A DNA stretch of 64,000 bases from Pseudohongiella sp. (GCF_011050365.1 NZ_DRFV01000008.1:358125-422124), one strand, 5' to 3'; shown: positions 1 to 9,648, counted from the stretch's first letter. Program-made: numbers and translations. The notes: generated by a model not told the origin, from the sequence alone.

Positions 1-998
1 CGCCTTGCGGTTCCAGTGCCGGTTCTGCGGTTGCCGTGGCCGCTGACATGACCCTGCTGGCAATTGGCACCGAGACGGATGGCTCGATCATGTGCCCGGC
101 CGCGATCAATGGCATTGTTGGTATCAAGCCCACCCGCGGCAGTGTGTCTGGCGAGGGCATCATTCCGATTGCCAGCGCACAGGATATCGCCGGACCGATG
201 GCGCGTAATGTATTTGATGCGGCGCTGTTGCTGGATGGCATACTGACACCGGAGGCCCGCAGCCGGTTTCAGCAACCATTGAGCTACAGCGTCGATCAGG
301 TCCCTGACTTGCAGAAGGTGGTGCTGGTCAGAGCCTATGATGCCAGAGAGTCGGCTTTCGCGCCGGTGTTCGATCAGCTGACAGATATGTTTGAATCGCG
401 CGGCGTTGAAGTTGTTCAGCTTGCCGACTGGCAGGCGCCACGGGAGATGGGAGCGGCCGAGTTTGAGGTATTGATCTATGAGTTCCGGCGCGACCTTGAG
501 CAGTGGTTACAGGATTATGATGTGGCAGAAGACGTCAACACCTTTGCCGAACTGGTCGCCTTCAACAACACCCGTGGCGAAGCGGCGCTGGGGCCATTCG
601 GTCAGGAATACCTGGAGCAGGCTGCAGCAGTTGATCTGGTCGCGGATCAGGCCTCCTACCAACAGGCACTGGCAAGCAGTCGGCAGCTGGCCGAAGCCAT
701 GCTCAATGAATATCTGCAGGTGCAGGGCGCTGATGCCATTATCCTGCCGTCCTACAGCAAGGCCTGGCCGATAGATCCGGATAGCGGTGATGGATTTGGT
801 TTCGGTACATCGGGGCCGGCGGCCATTTCCGGGTATCCGTCGATCACGCTACCGGCTGCGTTCAATGGCATCTTGCCGCTGGGGATCAGTGTGGTGGGAC
901 TGCCCTGGTCCGAACCCACGCTGCTCAGCCTGGCGGCCGAGCTGGAGCGTGAACTGGATGCGTATCAGGCGCCGCAATTTGCCACTGCAGCGCCTTGA
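1..998 (+). CDS. Amidase signature family protein, 5' end missing
   Basis: This is the C-terminal two thirds of an amidase-signature enzyme, a family that hydrolyses C-N amide bonds with a Ser-cisSer-Lys triad. The reading frame is open from base 3. It begins inside the glycine/serine-rich signature, visible as CGSSAGSAVAVAADM, which holds the cis-Ser, and continues to GTETDGSIMCPA, whose Ser is the expected nucleophile. The N-terminal catalytic Lys lies outside the window. The C-terminus (PAAISGYPSITLPAAF, then GISVVGLPWSE) is typical of the family. The substrate cannot be read from the sequence. The gene ends 6 bases before the convergent chemoreceptor gene. The true start is upstream of the window; the GTG at 36 lies inside the conserved domain and is not the start. 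Confidence 0.87.
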   Translation, partial: PCGSSAGSAVAVAADMTLLAIGTETDGSIMCPAAINGIVGIKPTRGSVSGEGIIPIASAQDIAGPMARNVFDAALLLDGILTPEARSRFQQPLSYSVDQVPDLQKVVLVRAYDARESAFAPVFDQLTDMFESRGVEVVQLADWQAPREMGAAEFEVLIYEFRRDLEQWLQDYDVAEDVNTFAELVAFNNTRGEAALGPFGQEYLEQAAAVDLVADQASYQQALASSRQLAEAMLNEYLQVQGADAIILPSYSKAWPIDPDSGDGFGFGTSGPAAISGYPSITLPAAFNGILPLGISVVGLPWSEPTLLSLAAELERELDAYQAPQFATAAP

Positions 999-1004
999 TG
1001 ATGA

Positions 1005-2573
1005 TCAGGCTCTGTGCTGGCCCGGGGCATCACATTTGAAATGACCAACCAGGGTTTGCAGCTCGGCTGCAAGCCTGGCCAGTTCATTGGCACCGGTGCT
1101 GATTTCGCGTGAACCGGTAGCAGTTTCATTGGCAACATCAGAGATGTTGTTGATATTGCGATTGATCTCCAGGCTGACGGCAGATTGTTCTTCTGAAGCA
1201 CTGGCGATCTGGTTGCTCATGTCCTTGATCACTGATACCGCGCGGGTGATGTTCTGCAAGGATTGTCCGGCACGGCTGGCGTGATCCACACTGGATGCGG
1301 CCTGATCCTTGCCTTTCACCATGACCTGCACAGCCTGGTTGGCGCCTGTCTGCAGCTTGCTGATCATGTTCTGGATTTCTTCGGTCGATGCCTGGGTGCG
1401 GCTGGCCAGAGTGCGCACTTCGTCGGCCACCACCGCAAATCCGCGACCCTGCTCACCCGCTCGCGCCGCTTCAATAGCCGCGTTCAGAGCCAACAGGTTG
1501 GTTTGCTCGGCAATGCCACGAATGACATCAAGTACCGAGCCAATGCTGTCGGTTTCCTTCTGCAGATTCGTGATCACTTCCGAGGCCTGATCGATATCAA
1601 GTGCCAGGGCGTTAATGGCGCCCATGGTCTGGGTTACCACATCGGCGCCTTTGCTGGATTCGTCATCCGCCTTTTGCGCATCATTTGCTGCCATGCCAAC
1701 ATTGCGCGCGACTTCCTCAACCGTGGTCGACATCTCTGACATGGCTTTGGCCACGTGTTCGATCTCGCTTTGCTGGCGCAGCGCGCCGGCAGAGGTTTTG
1801 GTAATGGTGCCTGACAACTGCTCGGCGGCGGCGCTCAGATTGATGGCAGATTCCTTGAACTTGCCTACAACATCATGCACGCGAGCGGCAAACAGGTTGA
1901 ACCAGTGCGCCAGCTCGCCCACTTCGTCCTTGCTGGTAACGTGTATGCGTTTGGTGAGGTCGCCGTCACCTTCAGCCATGTCGCGCAGCGCGTTCACCAC
2001 TTCAACGACAGGGCGTACTATGGAGCGCTGAATCAGGAATGAGATTGCCAGTGCCAGCGCGGTCACACCCAATACGATCAGGACCGAGATAAGGGTAGTG
2101 GCGCTGACCAGTGCTTCCCGCTCTGCCAGACTCACCCGCATGTACAATGTGCCGATAACATCGCCGTCCATCGCTACCGGCTCAAACAGTTCCAGGTAGC
2201 CAAGGTCGTTGTGTTGCACGACTTCATGCCGGCCCGGACTTTGCGGCAGTGCGCCGGCGCTCTCACCATCAGCAACAAAGTTGGCAAAAGGACTGCCGCT
2301 GTCGTCAAACAATACCGCCGCCATGATGTTTTCATTGACGTCCAGTGCGCGCAATGTCTCGGTGGCAGAAACATCGTCAAAAAACGCCAGCGCCCCGGTA
2401 GTGTTGGTACCGATCAGGCGGGCAGTGGTTAACGCCTCTGTTCTCATGGCCTCATCAAGACGGTTCAGTTCGACGGTGAACAATATCGCCGTCGACATGA
2501 TTACCGCCAGCGCGCTGGTCAGTGTGACTCCCGTCAGCACTTTCCATTTGAGACTCCAGTTTATATTTGACAC
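1005..2573 (-). CDS. Methyl-accepting chemotaxis protein with CHASE8-like sensor
   Basis: This is a membrane chemoreceptor that signals to CheA/CheW. Segments in order: TM1 at about residues 11-33; a periplasmic domain at about 35-150 that resembles CHASE8, the sensor type of YfiN; TM2 at about 156-183; HAMP at about 183-235; and a long coiled-coil signalling domain whose hairpin tip ([20 protein letters not shown], about 353-372) is nearly invariant in the family. The start is GTG with a GGAGGA site just upstream. It lies 38 bases downstream of the YfiR-like gene on the same strand, so the two are probably one operon. YfiR proteins normally restrain a CHASE8-GGDEF cyclase; here the output module is a chemotaxis domain. 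The MCP assignment is secure; the CHASE8 assignment is by eye. Confidence 0.93.
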   Translation of the reverse strand: MSNINWSLKWKVLTGVTLTSALAVIMSTAILFTVELNRLDEAMRTEALTTARLIGTNTTGALAFFDDVSATETLRALDVNENIMAAVLFDDSGSPFANFVADGESAGALPQSPGRHEVVQHNDLGYLELFEPVAMDGDVIGTLYMRVSLAEREALVSATTLISVLIVLGVTALALAISFLIQRSIVRPVVEVVNALRDMAEGDGDLTKRIHVTSKDEVGELAHWFNLFAARVHDVVGKFKESAINLSAAAEQLSGTITKTSAGALRQQSEIEHVAKAMSEMSTTVEEVARNVGMAANDAQKADDESSKGADVVTQTMGAINALALDIDQASEVITNLQKETDSIGSVLDVIRGIAEQTNLLALNAAIEAARAGEQGRGFAVVADEVRTLASRTQASTEEIQNMISKLQTGANQAVQVMVKGKDQAASSVDHASRAGQSLQNITRAVSVIKDMSNQIASASEEQSAVSLEINRNINNISDVANETATGSREISTGANELARLAAELQTLVGHFKCDAPGQHRA

Positions 2574-2611
2574 GGTTAGGTCCTCCAGCGGCAGTCGTGT
2601 GGTTTACACCC

Positions 2612-3181
2612 TCACTGAATTGCGCGCATTAACTGTTCGCGAACGTTCAGGCCGGTATTCTCGATCAGAGTCCGGTTCATACGGATGGCGATACGATCAC
2701 CGCGCTCGCCGCTCAGGCCGATCATGCCGCCGTCTTCAGGGAAATTGCTGATTTCGCTGACGGTCAGTGCGTGCGAGCCGGCAACAGCGCCGGTAATTTC
2801 CGCAGTGCGGCCGGTTTCACTGGAGCTGACATAAACGATGTGACATTCACGGGCAGAGCTCAGGTCGCTGCCGGGCAGATTGCTCACGGAGATCGTGCGG
2901 TCGCCGGCGCGCTTACCATTAACGTGCTGGTCAAGTGAACGGCCGAGCTCGTTTTCGCCCAGCACACAAACGCGCAGATCGCTGTCAGCGCTGCTGAAAG
3001 CAGCTGCCGGCCAGTCGATGAAACGGCCAAAGTTCATCACGAAGCGGGCAATGGCGTCGCTACCGCCGTCACTGCGGGCAATCTGACCCTCCTGGGCGTG
3101 GCTTGATGTGGCGGCGAATGCCGAAAGTAAACCGATGATCATAAACCGGCGTAAGAGGGGACGGGTCGAAATGATAGTCAT
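2612..3181 (-). CDS. YfiR/DUF4154-family periplasmic protein
   Basis: A 189-residue exported protein with an N-terminal signal peptide cut near SSHAQ. The mature part matches the YfiR (DUF4154) pattern: a short F-x-W-P segment (FGRFIDWPAAAF), RVCVLGENELG, then ARECHIVYVSSSE, and a C-terminal IRMNRTLIENTGLNV. The two Cys, 41 residues apart, correspond to a conserved disulphide pair in Pseudomonas YfiR, which represses the diguanylate cyclase YfiN from the periplasm. I chose the ATG at 3181 over an upstream start because it gives a clean signal peptide and has a purine-rich site upstream. It is followed directly by a chemoreceptor, so I infer that it gates that receptor. Family membership is fairly sure; the partner is inferred. 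Confidence 0.85.
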   Translation of the reverse strand: MTIISTRPLLRRFMIIGLLSAFAATSSHAQEGQIARSDGGSDAIARFVMNFGRFIDWPAAAFSSADSDLRVCVLGENELGRSLDQHVNGKRAGDRTISVSNLPGSDLSSARECHIVYVSSSETGRTAEITGAVAGSHALTVSEISNFPEDGGMIGLSGERGDRIAIRMNRTLIENTGLNVREQLMRAIQ

Positions 3182-3422
3182 GAGCTTTCTCTGCTGTAAA
3201 ATGTTTGTTAGTGTCGCCTGTCGGCTAAACGCAGACATGTGATTGCAGCTGCGTTATTGATTTCAGGTGTAGGGGATGGCTGCAAGACAGTAAACGGCCG
3301 AATATTCGAAAGCTTTAGAAAAAAATATTCTATTTTGTGTCATTGGGTAGCGGCACCGCCAAGGTGACTTGCCACAAACCATGTCGGCGCGCATTGGTAC
3401 AGCAAATAAGCGAGGAGCAACA

Positions 3423-4994
3423 ATGGCTCATGGCGACATGGAGAGGACGGTCGGCCGCGGATGGTTTACCCGGTTTCTGGACGGCGTTGAATGGCTCGGT
3501 AACTTGCTGCCCCATCCGGTAACGCTGTTCGCCCTGCTCGCCTTTGGCATGGTGTTAGTGTCCGGTTTGTTCGGTGCGTTGGGTGTTTCGGTACCGGATC
3601 CGCGGCCGTCGGCAGCCGACGGTGCCACGATTGAGGCGGTCAGCCTGCTTAATGCTGAAGGCTTGCGCCTGATTCTGGGCAATCTGGTGAGCAACTTTGT
3701 CAATTTTGCGCCCCTCGGTGTTGTTCTGGTTGCCATGCTCGGTGTCGGTATCGCCGAAAAGTCGGGCCTGTTATCCGCGATGGTGCGGGGCATTGTGCTT
3801 AGTGCGCCCCGGCATGTAGTCACGGTCGCAATCGTTTTTGCCGGTGTCATCTCCAATACCGCCTCGGAAATGGGTTATGTGGTGTTGGTGCCATTGGCCG
3901 GTGCCATCTTTTTGGCCCTGGGGCGGCATCCGCTGGCCGGTATGGCTGCCGCCTTCGCCGGCGTATCCGGTGGCTACAGCGCCAATCTGCTGATTGGAAC
4001 GGTAGATCCGTTGCTGGCCGGAATCACCCAGGAGGCGGCGCGCCTGCTCGATCCGTCCTACGAAGTCTATGCCACCGCCAACTGGTACTTCATGGCAGTC
4101 AGCACCTTCCTGATTACCACCGTCGGTTCACTGGTCACGATCTATATTGTTGAGCCCAAGCTGGGCGAATATGACGACAGCAACGCTGACCCGAGTGTGC
4201 TCGATGGCAGTAGCATGGAAAAACTGAAACCGGTGGAACGCAAGGGTCTGTTGGTTGCCGGTATGGCCGCCGCACTGGTGCTGGCGCTGATTGCATTATT
4301 GGCGGTGCCCCAGGGCGCGCCATTGCGCGATCCCGTTGACGGCGGTGCCGGGCCATTCTTTCGCAGTATCGTGGCCTTCATTTTTCTGTTTTTCCTGGTG
4401 ACCGGATTTGCCTATGGCCGTGTCACCGGCACCATGCGTAATGACCGGGATGTGATTGATGCCATGGCGTCGGCAGTGTCGACCCTGGGGCTCTATGTGG
4501 TGCTGGTATTTTTCGCCGCGCAGTTTGTGGCTTTTTTCGGCTGGACCAATCTGGGTGTCATTACTGCCGTCACCGGCGCCGAGTTCCTGATCAGCGCTGA
4601 ATTGACGGGACCGCTGGTATTCCTGTTTTTCATCATCATGTGCTGTTTTGTCAACCTGATGCTGGGCTCGGCGTCCGCGCAATGGGCGGTGACCGCACCG
4701 GTGTTTGTGCCCATGCTGATGCTGGTGGGTTATGCGCCGGAGCTGATCCAGGCGGCGTACCGCATCGGTGACTCAACCACCAATATCATCACACCGATGA
4801 TGAGTTATTTTGGTTTGATTCTGGCCTGGGCTACCCGCTACAACAAAAACATCGGCATCGGTACCATGATCGCGACGATGTTGCCGTTTTCCATATTCTT
4901 CTTCATTTTCTGGGTCATTCTGTTTTATGTCTGGGTGTTCCTGCTTGGTCTGCCGGTCGGACCTGGCGCCGCGACCTACTATCCGGCGGGCTGA
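3423..4994 (+). CDS. AbgT-family transporter
   Basis: A 523-residue inner-membrane protein with about 9-11 hydrophobic segments and the AbgT family layout. An N-terminal region ([20 protein letters not shown]) is followed by two hairpin-containing halves and the conserved C-terminal stretch [17 protein letters not shown]. Members include AbgT, which takes up p-aminobenzoyl-glutamate, and MtrF/YdaH, which export sulfonamide-type antimetabolites, so the direction of transport here is open. The ATG at 3423 was chosen because a GAGGAG site lies just upstream; a TTG 54 bases earlier has no such site. No abgA/abgB peptidase genes adjoin it, which gives mild support for an export or salvage role separate from folate breakdown. 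Confidence 0.92.
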   Translation: MAHGDMERTVGRGWFTRFLDGVEWLGNLLPHPVTLFALLAFGMVLVSGLFGALGVSVPDPRPSAADGATIEAVSLLNAEGLRLILGNLVSNFVNFAPLGVVLVAMLGVGIAEKSGLLSAMVRGIVLSAPRHVVTVAIVFAGVISNTASEMGYVVLVPLAGAIFLALGRHPLAGMAAAFAGVSGGYSANLLIGTVDPLLAGITQEAARLLDPSYEVYATANWYFMAVSTFLITTVGSLVTIYIVEPKLGEYDDSNADPSVLDGSSMEKLKPVERKGLLVAGMAAALVLALIALLAVPQGAPLRDPVDGGAGPFFRSIVAFIFLFFLVTGFAYGRVTGTMRNDRDVIDAMASAVSTLGLYVVLVFFAAQFVAFFGWTNLGVITAVTGAEFLISAELTGPLVFLFFIIMCCFVNLMLGSASAQWAVTAPVFVPMLMLVGYAPELIQAAYRIGDSTTNIITPMMSYFGLILAWATRYNKNIGIGTMIATMLPFSIFFFIFWVILFYVWVFLLGLPVGPGAATYYPAG

Positions 4995-5042
4995 ATGGCA
5001 TCGCACTGCTGAAATGATCAAGGTTTGAGGGGCGATTCTCTG

Positions 5043-5048
5043 TATAAT
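5043..5048 (+). promoter_or_regulatory. Putative -10 box before cvfB
   Basis: A perfect TATAAT lies 29 bases upstream of the cvfB start codon. No good -35 hexamer is present at the usual 16-18 base spacing, so only the -10 element is proposed. It would drive the co-directional run cvfB-ybcJ-yehS-ddpX-rnj-djlA. Confidence 0.4.
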
Positions 5049-5076
5049 TGCCCAAATCTGATTATTCGAGTATGAC

Positions 5077-5916
5077 ATGTTGCAGCTAGGCAAGGTTTAT
5101 ACCTTACAAGTCGTTGAATTTGCCGATTTTGGCGTATATCTGGGAGCCGGAGAGGGGGAGCGTGTGTTGCTGCCCCGGCGCCATGTGCCGGCAGGTGCCG
5201 CTATTGGTGACGATCTTCGGGTGTTCGTATACCTGGACAGTGAAGACCGACCGGTGGCAACCACAAAAATGCCCAATGCCATGGTTGGGCAATTTGCCTA
5301 CCTGCCGGTAGTGGATCGCAATGCCGTAGGCGCGTTTCTGGACTGGGGGCTGGAGAAAGACCTGCTGGTTCCGTTTATGGAGCAGCACCGGCCCATGGAA
5401 GAAGAACGCTCCTACCTTGTCTATATTTATGTCGACAAGGTGCACGGACGCATTGTGGCATCGTCAAAGATCGACAAATTCCTTGACGATGACAAACCGC
5501 ATCGCTTCAATGCCGGGCAGGCTGTTGACCTGATTATCGCCAACAGTACTGATCTGGGCTTCAAGGCGATTATTAATCACCGCCACTGGGGTGTGCTGCA
5601 CTCTGCCGACGTGTCACAGCGATTGAGTTTTGGCCAGAGCATCCGTGGTTATATCAAACATGTCCGTCCCGACGGGCGCATTGACCTGTCGCTGCGACCG
5701 GCGGTTGAGGTGTTGGATGAACAGGGTGCGGTGATTGTGGCGTACCTTGAAAAGCAGGATGGTTTTGCGCCGGTGCATGATAAATCGTCACCCGAAGAAA
5801 TAGCCCGCCTGTTTCACATCAGTAAAGCGGCGTTCAAAAAAGCCATTGGTCGTTTGTACAAGCAGGGCGTGATAGAAATTCGGCCCGATGGCATTCAACT
5901 TTGCGCCCGGACGTGA
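5077..5916 (+). CDS. cvfB: CvfB-like S1 RNA-binding protein
   Basis: A 279-residue cytoplasmic protein of the CvfB/YitL family: three S1-like OB folds followed by a C-terminal winged helix. Family features visible are the opening LGKVYTLQVVEFADFGVYL, the central GAFLDWGLEKDLLVPF, the later GFKAIINHRHWGVLH, and the C-terminal EIARLFHISKAAFKKAIGRL, where the helix-turn-helix lies. CvfB binds RNA and affects virulence gene expression in Staphylococcus; its role in Gammaproteobacteria is poorly known. It opens a compact co-directional run of nucleic-acid and proteostasis genes. Length matches the family (about 280 residues). Confidence 0.92.
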   Translation: MLQLGKVYTLQVVEFADFGVYLGAGEGERVLLPRRHVPAGAAIGDDLRVFVYLDSEDRPVATTKMPNAMVGQFAYLPVVDRNAVGAFLDWGLEKDLLVPFMEQHRPMEEERSYLVYIYVDKVHGRIVASSKIDKFLDDDKPHRFNAGQAVDLIIANSTDLGFKAIINHRHWGVLHSADVSQRLSFGQSIRGYIKHVRPDGRIDLSLRPAVEVLDEQGAVIVAYLEKQDGFAPVHDKSSPEEIARLFHISKAAFKKAIGRLYKQGVIEIRPDGIQLCART

Positions 5917-5943
5917 ACGAAAAACTCAACGAAGTGGAAAACT

Positions 5944-6219
5944 ATGACCAGCAATACACCCGATAACCCGGACAGTCAGCAGTCGGCAACGAAGGCAGTG
6001 GATGTTGATGTCAACATCGTGCCTGTGGAGTTGTACAAGATTCTCAAATTCGAGGGCCTGGTCGGCAGCGGCGCTGAAGCCAAGTCTGTGGTCGCCGACG
6101 GCCTGGTGCGTGTCAACGGTGTTGTTGAGACCCGCAAGCGCAAGAAAATAGTTGCCGATGATGTCATTGAATTCGCCGGCCAACGCATGCGAATCGTATT
6201 CGCGGGAGCTGACGCATGA
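5944..6219 (+). CDS. ybcJ: S4-domain RNA-binding protein, YbcJ type
   Basis: A 91-residue protein almost wholly made of an S4 RNA-binding domain: ELYKILKFEGLVGSGAEAKS, then VRVNGVVETRKRKKIVADD, as in YbcJ and the small S4 proteins of ribosome maturation. The first 25 residues are polar and probably unstructured. Its stop overlaps the start of yehS in an ATGA, indicating translational coupling. Function is likely RNA or ribosome binding; the exact target is unknown. Confidence 0.88.
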   Translation: MTSNTPDNPDSQQSATKAVDVDVNIVPVELYKILKFEGLVGSGAEAKSVVADGLVRVNGVVETRKRKKIVADDVIEFAGQRMRIVFAGADA

Positions 6220-6686
6220 TTAATAATGATGTGTTGCGACGGCTGCGTTACGCGTTTGACTACAGCGACCAACAGATGATGGATATTTTTGCCCAGGCTG
6301 AGTGCCAGGTGACGCGTGACCAGGTGTGCAACTGGCTGAAAGCGGAGGAGGATCCTGATTTCGTGTTCTGCGATGACACCACACTCGCTATCTTCCTCAA
6401 CGGGCTGATCAATCACCTGCGTGGCAAAAAAGATGGCCCGCAACCTGAACCGGAGCAGCAGTTGAGCAACAACATGATTTTCATGAAATTGCGCATTGCC
6501 CTGAATCTGAAATCAGACGAGGTACTGGTCATGCTGGAAGATGTTGGTATGAGCCTGAGCCAGCATGAGCTGACAGCCCTGTTTCGGAAGCCCGGACATA
6601 AACATTATCGTGAATGCAAAGATCAGATCTTGCGAAATTTCCTCAAAGCGGTGCAGTTGAAATACCGTGGACAAAGTACTTCCTAG
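6216..6686 (+). CDS. yehS: DUF1456 protein YehS
   Basis: A 156-residue protein with two tandem repeats of the DUF1456 unit, each starting with a pattern like NNDVLRRLRYAFDYSD and NNMIFMKLRIALNLKSDE, and each ending in an acidic/aromatic helix that includes FLNGLI or FLKAVQ. The E. coli homologue YehS has the same length and no settled function. It overlaps the upstream S4 gene by four bases and is followed 10 bases later by the dipeptidase gene. Family assignment is secure; the role is unknown. Confidence 0.92.
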   Translation: MINNDVLRRLRYAFDYSDQQMMDIFAQAECQVTRDQVCNWLKAEEDPDFVFCDDTTLAIFLNGLINHLRGKKDGPQPEPEQQLSNNMIFMKLRIALNLKSDEVLVMLEDVGMSLSQHELTALFRKPGHKHYRECKDQILRNFLKAVQLKYRGQSTS

Positions 6687-6696
6687 GAGTTCCGTG

Positions 6697-7449
6697 ATGA
6701 ACATCAGACCAGTATTGGGCGCCGCCGCGGCCATGTTGCTCACTCACTGCACGTCACTTGCTGTTGACCAGGGCCTGCCTGCAGGGTTCAGCAGTTTGGC
6801 GTTGGTCGATGATACGATTGAACTCGACATGCGGTACCTGGAAGCCAACAATTTTGTTGGCGAGCCAATTACCGGTTACCAGGCATCAGCCTGTGTGTTG
6901 ACAACGAGCGCGGCCTCGGCACTGGCCGAGGTGCAAGCGCAAGCCAATCTGCAGGGCTATTCGCTCAAGGTCTATGATTGTTTTCGCCCGCAGCGCGCAG
7001 TTAACCATTTTGTCGCCTGGGCTGCAGATGCGGATGACAACAGGATGAAAGCCAGATTCTATCCGGATGTGCCCAAAAACGAGCTGTTTTCCCGAGGTTA
7101 TATTGCCGAGCGCTCCGGGCATAGCCGGGGCAGCACCGTGGATCTGACGCTGGTGCCGCTGGGTTCCACGCAGCCCCTGGCTGACCCGATGGGTAACTAC
7201 GATTGCCGGGGCGATCAGGCGCGACGTTTCCCGGACAATAGTCTCGACATGGGAACCGGGTACGACTGTTTTGACGCCCTGTCCCATACTGACAATCCCG
7301 ACGTCGGCGCACAGGCGCTGGCCAACCGGCATCTGTTGCGGGAACTGATGAATGCTGCCGGCTTTGTGAATTATGATCAGGAGTGGTGGCACTACACGCT
7401 GCGCGAGGAGCCCTTTACGGACCAGTATTTTGATTTTCCTATTCAATAA
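6697..7449 (+). CDS. ddpX: VanX/DdpX-type D-Ala-D-Ala dipeptidase
   Basis: A 250-residue exported zinc peptidase of the M15D family, which splits D-Ala-D-Ala. The zinc site is complete: His142 and Asp149 in SGHSRGSTVDL, and Glu229 with His232 in EWWHYTL. The conserved arginine region DCFRPQRAV is also present. The N-terminus is a signal peptide; a Cys at residue 18 is preceded by His, a poor lipobox, so lipoprotein status is doubtful. The ATG at 6697 has an AGGAG site and fits better than an upstream in-frame start. No vanH/vanA genes lie nearby, so a role in peptidoglycan dipeptide recycling is more likely than glycopeptide resistance. Confidence 0.92.
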   Translation: MNIRPVLGAAAAMLLTHCTSLAVDQGLPAGFSSLALVDDTIELDMRYLEANNFVGEPITGYQASACVLTTSAASALAEVQAQANLQGYSLKVYDCFRPQRAVNHFVAWAADADDNRMKARFYPDVPKNELFSRGYIAERSGHSRGSTVDLTLVPLGSTQPLADPMGNYDCRGDQARRFPDNSLDMGTGYDCFDALSHTDNPDVGAQALANRHLLRELMNAAGFVNYDQEWWHYTLREEPFTDQYFDFPIQ

Positions 7450-7466
7450 CTTGATAAAGGTCTGTT

Positions 7467-8843
7467 GTGTCAGCCACCCGTTTAACTAGCAGCCCGGGTC
7501 ATAAGGATTTCTGGTTCGTGCCGCTGGGCGGGTGTGGCGAAATCGGTATGAACCTGAACCTTTATGGTCATGCCGGTCAATGGTTGATGGTGGACTGCGG
7601 GGTCACTTTTGAAAAAATCGATGACCAGCCCGCGTCCGGCAACCGGGTTGAAATGCCGGATCCGGTTTTTATTGCCAATCGCAGCGAAGCTTTGCTGGGT
7701 ATTGTGGCAACTCACGCGCATGAAGATCACATCGGCGCCATTCCGCATTTGTGGGAGCAGTTCCGCTGTCCGATTTATACCACGCCGTTTACCCGACAGG
7801 TACTGCAGCGCAAGTTGCGGCAGGCCGGTGTTGACGCGCCGCTGGTCACCGTCCATCCGGGCGAAACGGTGGAACTGGGACCGTTCCGGTTACGCTGGTT
7901 ACCGATAACGCATTCAACACCGGAAACCAATGCCTTGTTGATCAGCACTCCGGTTGCGCGAGTGCTGCATACAGCAGACTGGAAAATTGACGCGGCCCCG
8001 GTGGTGGGGGACGCCATTGATCCGGCACTGTTCCAGGCTGCAGGTCGGTCGCGCATTGATGCCATTGTGTGCGACTCGACCAATGCCACGCATGCCGGCA
8101 GTTCCGTGTCGGAGTCGGAACTGTTTGAGGATTTGCTGGCAACGGTCAGGGAGAGCGAAGGCAGAGTCGTAGTGGCATGTTTCGCGAGCAATATCGCCCG
8201 TCTGCAAACGCTGGGCAATGTTGCCCATCTGGCCGGACGGTATCTGGGTGTGATCGGGCGCTCGCTGCACAATATGACAGCCTGCGCCCGCGCCGCCGGT
8301 TACCTGCGGGAGAATTTTACTGTTGTGGACAATGCCGATCTGGGCTACCTGCAGCCGCAGGAGATGCTGCTGCTGGCAACGGGCAGTCAGGGTGAAATGG
8401 GTGCGGCACTGCACCGGTTGGCGATGGACAGCCATCGTGATGTGAATCTGGCCGCCGGTGATCACATCATCTTCAGCGCCAAAACCATTCCCGGCAATGA
8501 GGCCGATGTCGCGCGCCTGATTGCCGGTTTTGAAGCGCGTCATATCAAAGTGACACATGCCGATGCCAGTGACCGCTCCCTGCATGCTTCCGGCCACCCG
8601 TATGCCGACGAGCTGGCGCAAATGTATCAGTGGGTCAGGCCGCGAATCGCCATTCCCGTGCATGGCGAAGCCCGACACATGCGGTGTAATGCCGACATTG
8701 CGCAAGCCACGGGTGTGCCCATATGTTTACAGGGGCAAAATGGTGATGTCTTTGATATCGTCAATAACAGGGTACACAAGTCCGCGGTGCCGGTTGGCCG
8801 GCTGTGGTTTGATGAACGCCGCCGTCGGTTGGAAAAAGTCTGA
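7467..8843 (+). CDS. rnj: Ribonuclease J-like metallo-beta-lactamase nuclease
   Basis: A 458-residue member of the beta-CASP metallo-beta-lactamase nucleases. The opening FVPLGGCGEIGMNLNLYG is the RNase J signature, and the metal motif THAHEDHIGAIPHL (His83, His85, Asp87, His88) is intact. Later motifs include HTADWKID, DSTNATHAG, and the C-terminal PVHGEARHM. It ends about 100 residues earlier than Bacillus RNase J (about 555), so the C-terminal oligomerisation domain is missing or minimal. RNase J acts as a 5'-3' exonuclease and endonuclease on RNA. It starts with GTG after an AAAGG site. A shortened RNase J beside RNase-E-type RNA decay is unusual for a gammaproteobacterium. Confidence 0.88.
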   Translation: MSATRLTSSPGHKDFWFVPLGGCGEIGMNLNLYGHAGQWLMVDCGVTFEKIDDQPASGNRVEMPDPVFIANRSEALLGIVATHAHEDHIGAIPHLWEQFRCPIYTTPFTRQVLQRKLRQAGVDAPLVTVHPGETVELGPFRLRWLPITHSTPETNALLISTPVARVLHTADWKIDAAPVVGDAIDPALFQAAGRSRIDAIVCDSTNATHAGSSVSESELFEDLLATVRESEGRVVVACFASNIARLQTLGNVAHLAGRYLGVIGRSLHNMTACARAAGYLRENFTVVDNADLGYLQPQEMLLLATGSQGEMGAALHRLAMDSHRDVNLAAGDHIIFSAKTIPGNEADVARLIAGFEARHIKVTHADASDRSLHASGHPYADELAQMYQWVRPRIAIPVHGEARHMRCNADIAQATGVPICLQGQNGDVFDIVNNRVHKSAVPVGRLWFDERRRRLEKV

Positions 8844-8886
8844 TTTTTATTAATGTCATGGCCATAATGGCCACAGGAGTTGCACT

Positions 8887-9648
8887 TTGTTTGCGGTATT
8901 GCTGGGTGGGTTTGTCGGATCCCTGATGGGGGGACCATTAGGATTGGTCGTTGGCGCTGTGGCCGGCTGGTTTTTGTCAGCGTACCTGAGAAAACAGGCT
9001 GTGGCGGGCCTGTCCAGAATTCAGTCCGGCTTTCTGGATTCCATGTTTGCGGTGATGGGTGCGCTGTGCAAGGCAGATGGCGTCGTTACCCCAAACGAAG
9101 TGCAGGCCGCAGAGGCGGTTTTCACACAAATGCGGCTGTCAGCTCAGCAACGTGAAATGGCGATTGCCGCATTTAATCGTGGCAAGGAAACAGGATTTGA
9201 CCTGGATGCCGAACTGGCGCGCTTCCGCCAGATCAGTCGCGGCCATCCGGCCATGTTGCGCATGTTCCTGCAAATACAGATCAGTGCGGTGGCCGCCGAC
9301 GGTCAGATTCATCCTGCCGAACACAAGATGCTGCTGCATATCGCCCGTGGTCTTGGTTTGCCTGAATCGCAGGTGGCGCAGCTGGAGGCGATGCTGCGCG
9401 GCGGGCAACGCGGCGGCAGTGGCCGCTCACCGGACCAGCAATTGGCCGACGCGTACCAGGTGCTGGGTGTCTCCGCCAGTATCAGTGATCCTGAGCTAAA
9501 GCGCGCCTATCGCAAGCTGATGAATGAGAACCATCCGGACAAACTGGCCAGTCAGGGCTTGCCGGACAGTATGCGCGAAATAGCTGAGCGCAAGACGCGC
9601 GATATCGCCAGCGCCTACGATCTGATTCGCGACGCCCGTCGGCAATAG
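8887..9648 (+). CDS. djlA: Co-chaperone DjlA-like (TerB + J domain)
   Basis: A 253-residue DnaK co-chaperone anchored by an N-terminal glycine-rich membrane segment (about residues 5-33). Two TerB-like helical units follow: ALCKADGVVTPNEVQAAE, and AVAADGQIHPAEHKMLLHI. The C-terminal J domain (about 185-250) contains the required HPD in MNENHPDKLASQG. The TTG at 8887 is the start because AGGAG sits 7 bases upstream and the membrane segment begins there. It closes the 5-9.6 kb run. DjlA stimulates DnaK ATPase in envelope stress pathways. Confidence 0.93.
   Translation: MFAVLLGGFVGSLMGGPLGLVVGAVAGWFLSAYLRKQAVAGLSRIQSGFLDSMFAVMGALCKADGVVTPNEVQAAEAVFTQMRLSAQQREMAIAAFNRGKETGFDLDAELARFRQISRGHPAMLRMFLQIQISAVAADGQIHPAEHKMLLHIARGLGLPESQVAQLEAMLRGGQRGGSGRSPDQQLADAYQVLGVSASISDPELKRAYRKLMNENHPDKLASQGLPDSMREIAERKTRDIASAYDLIRDARRQ

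Noticed and set aside
7914..8705. 263-codon open frame opposite the RNase J gene
   Set aside because: Antisense shadow with no start signal or family pattern.
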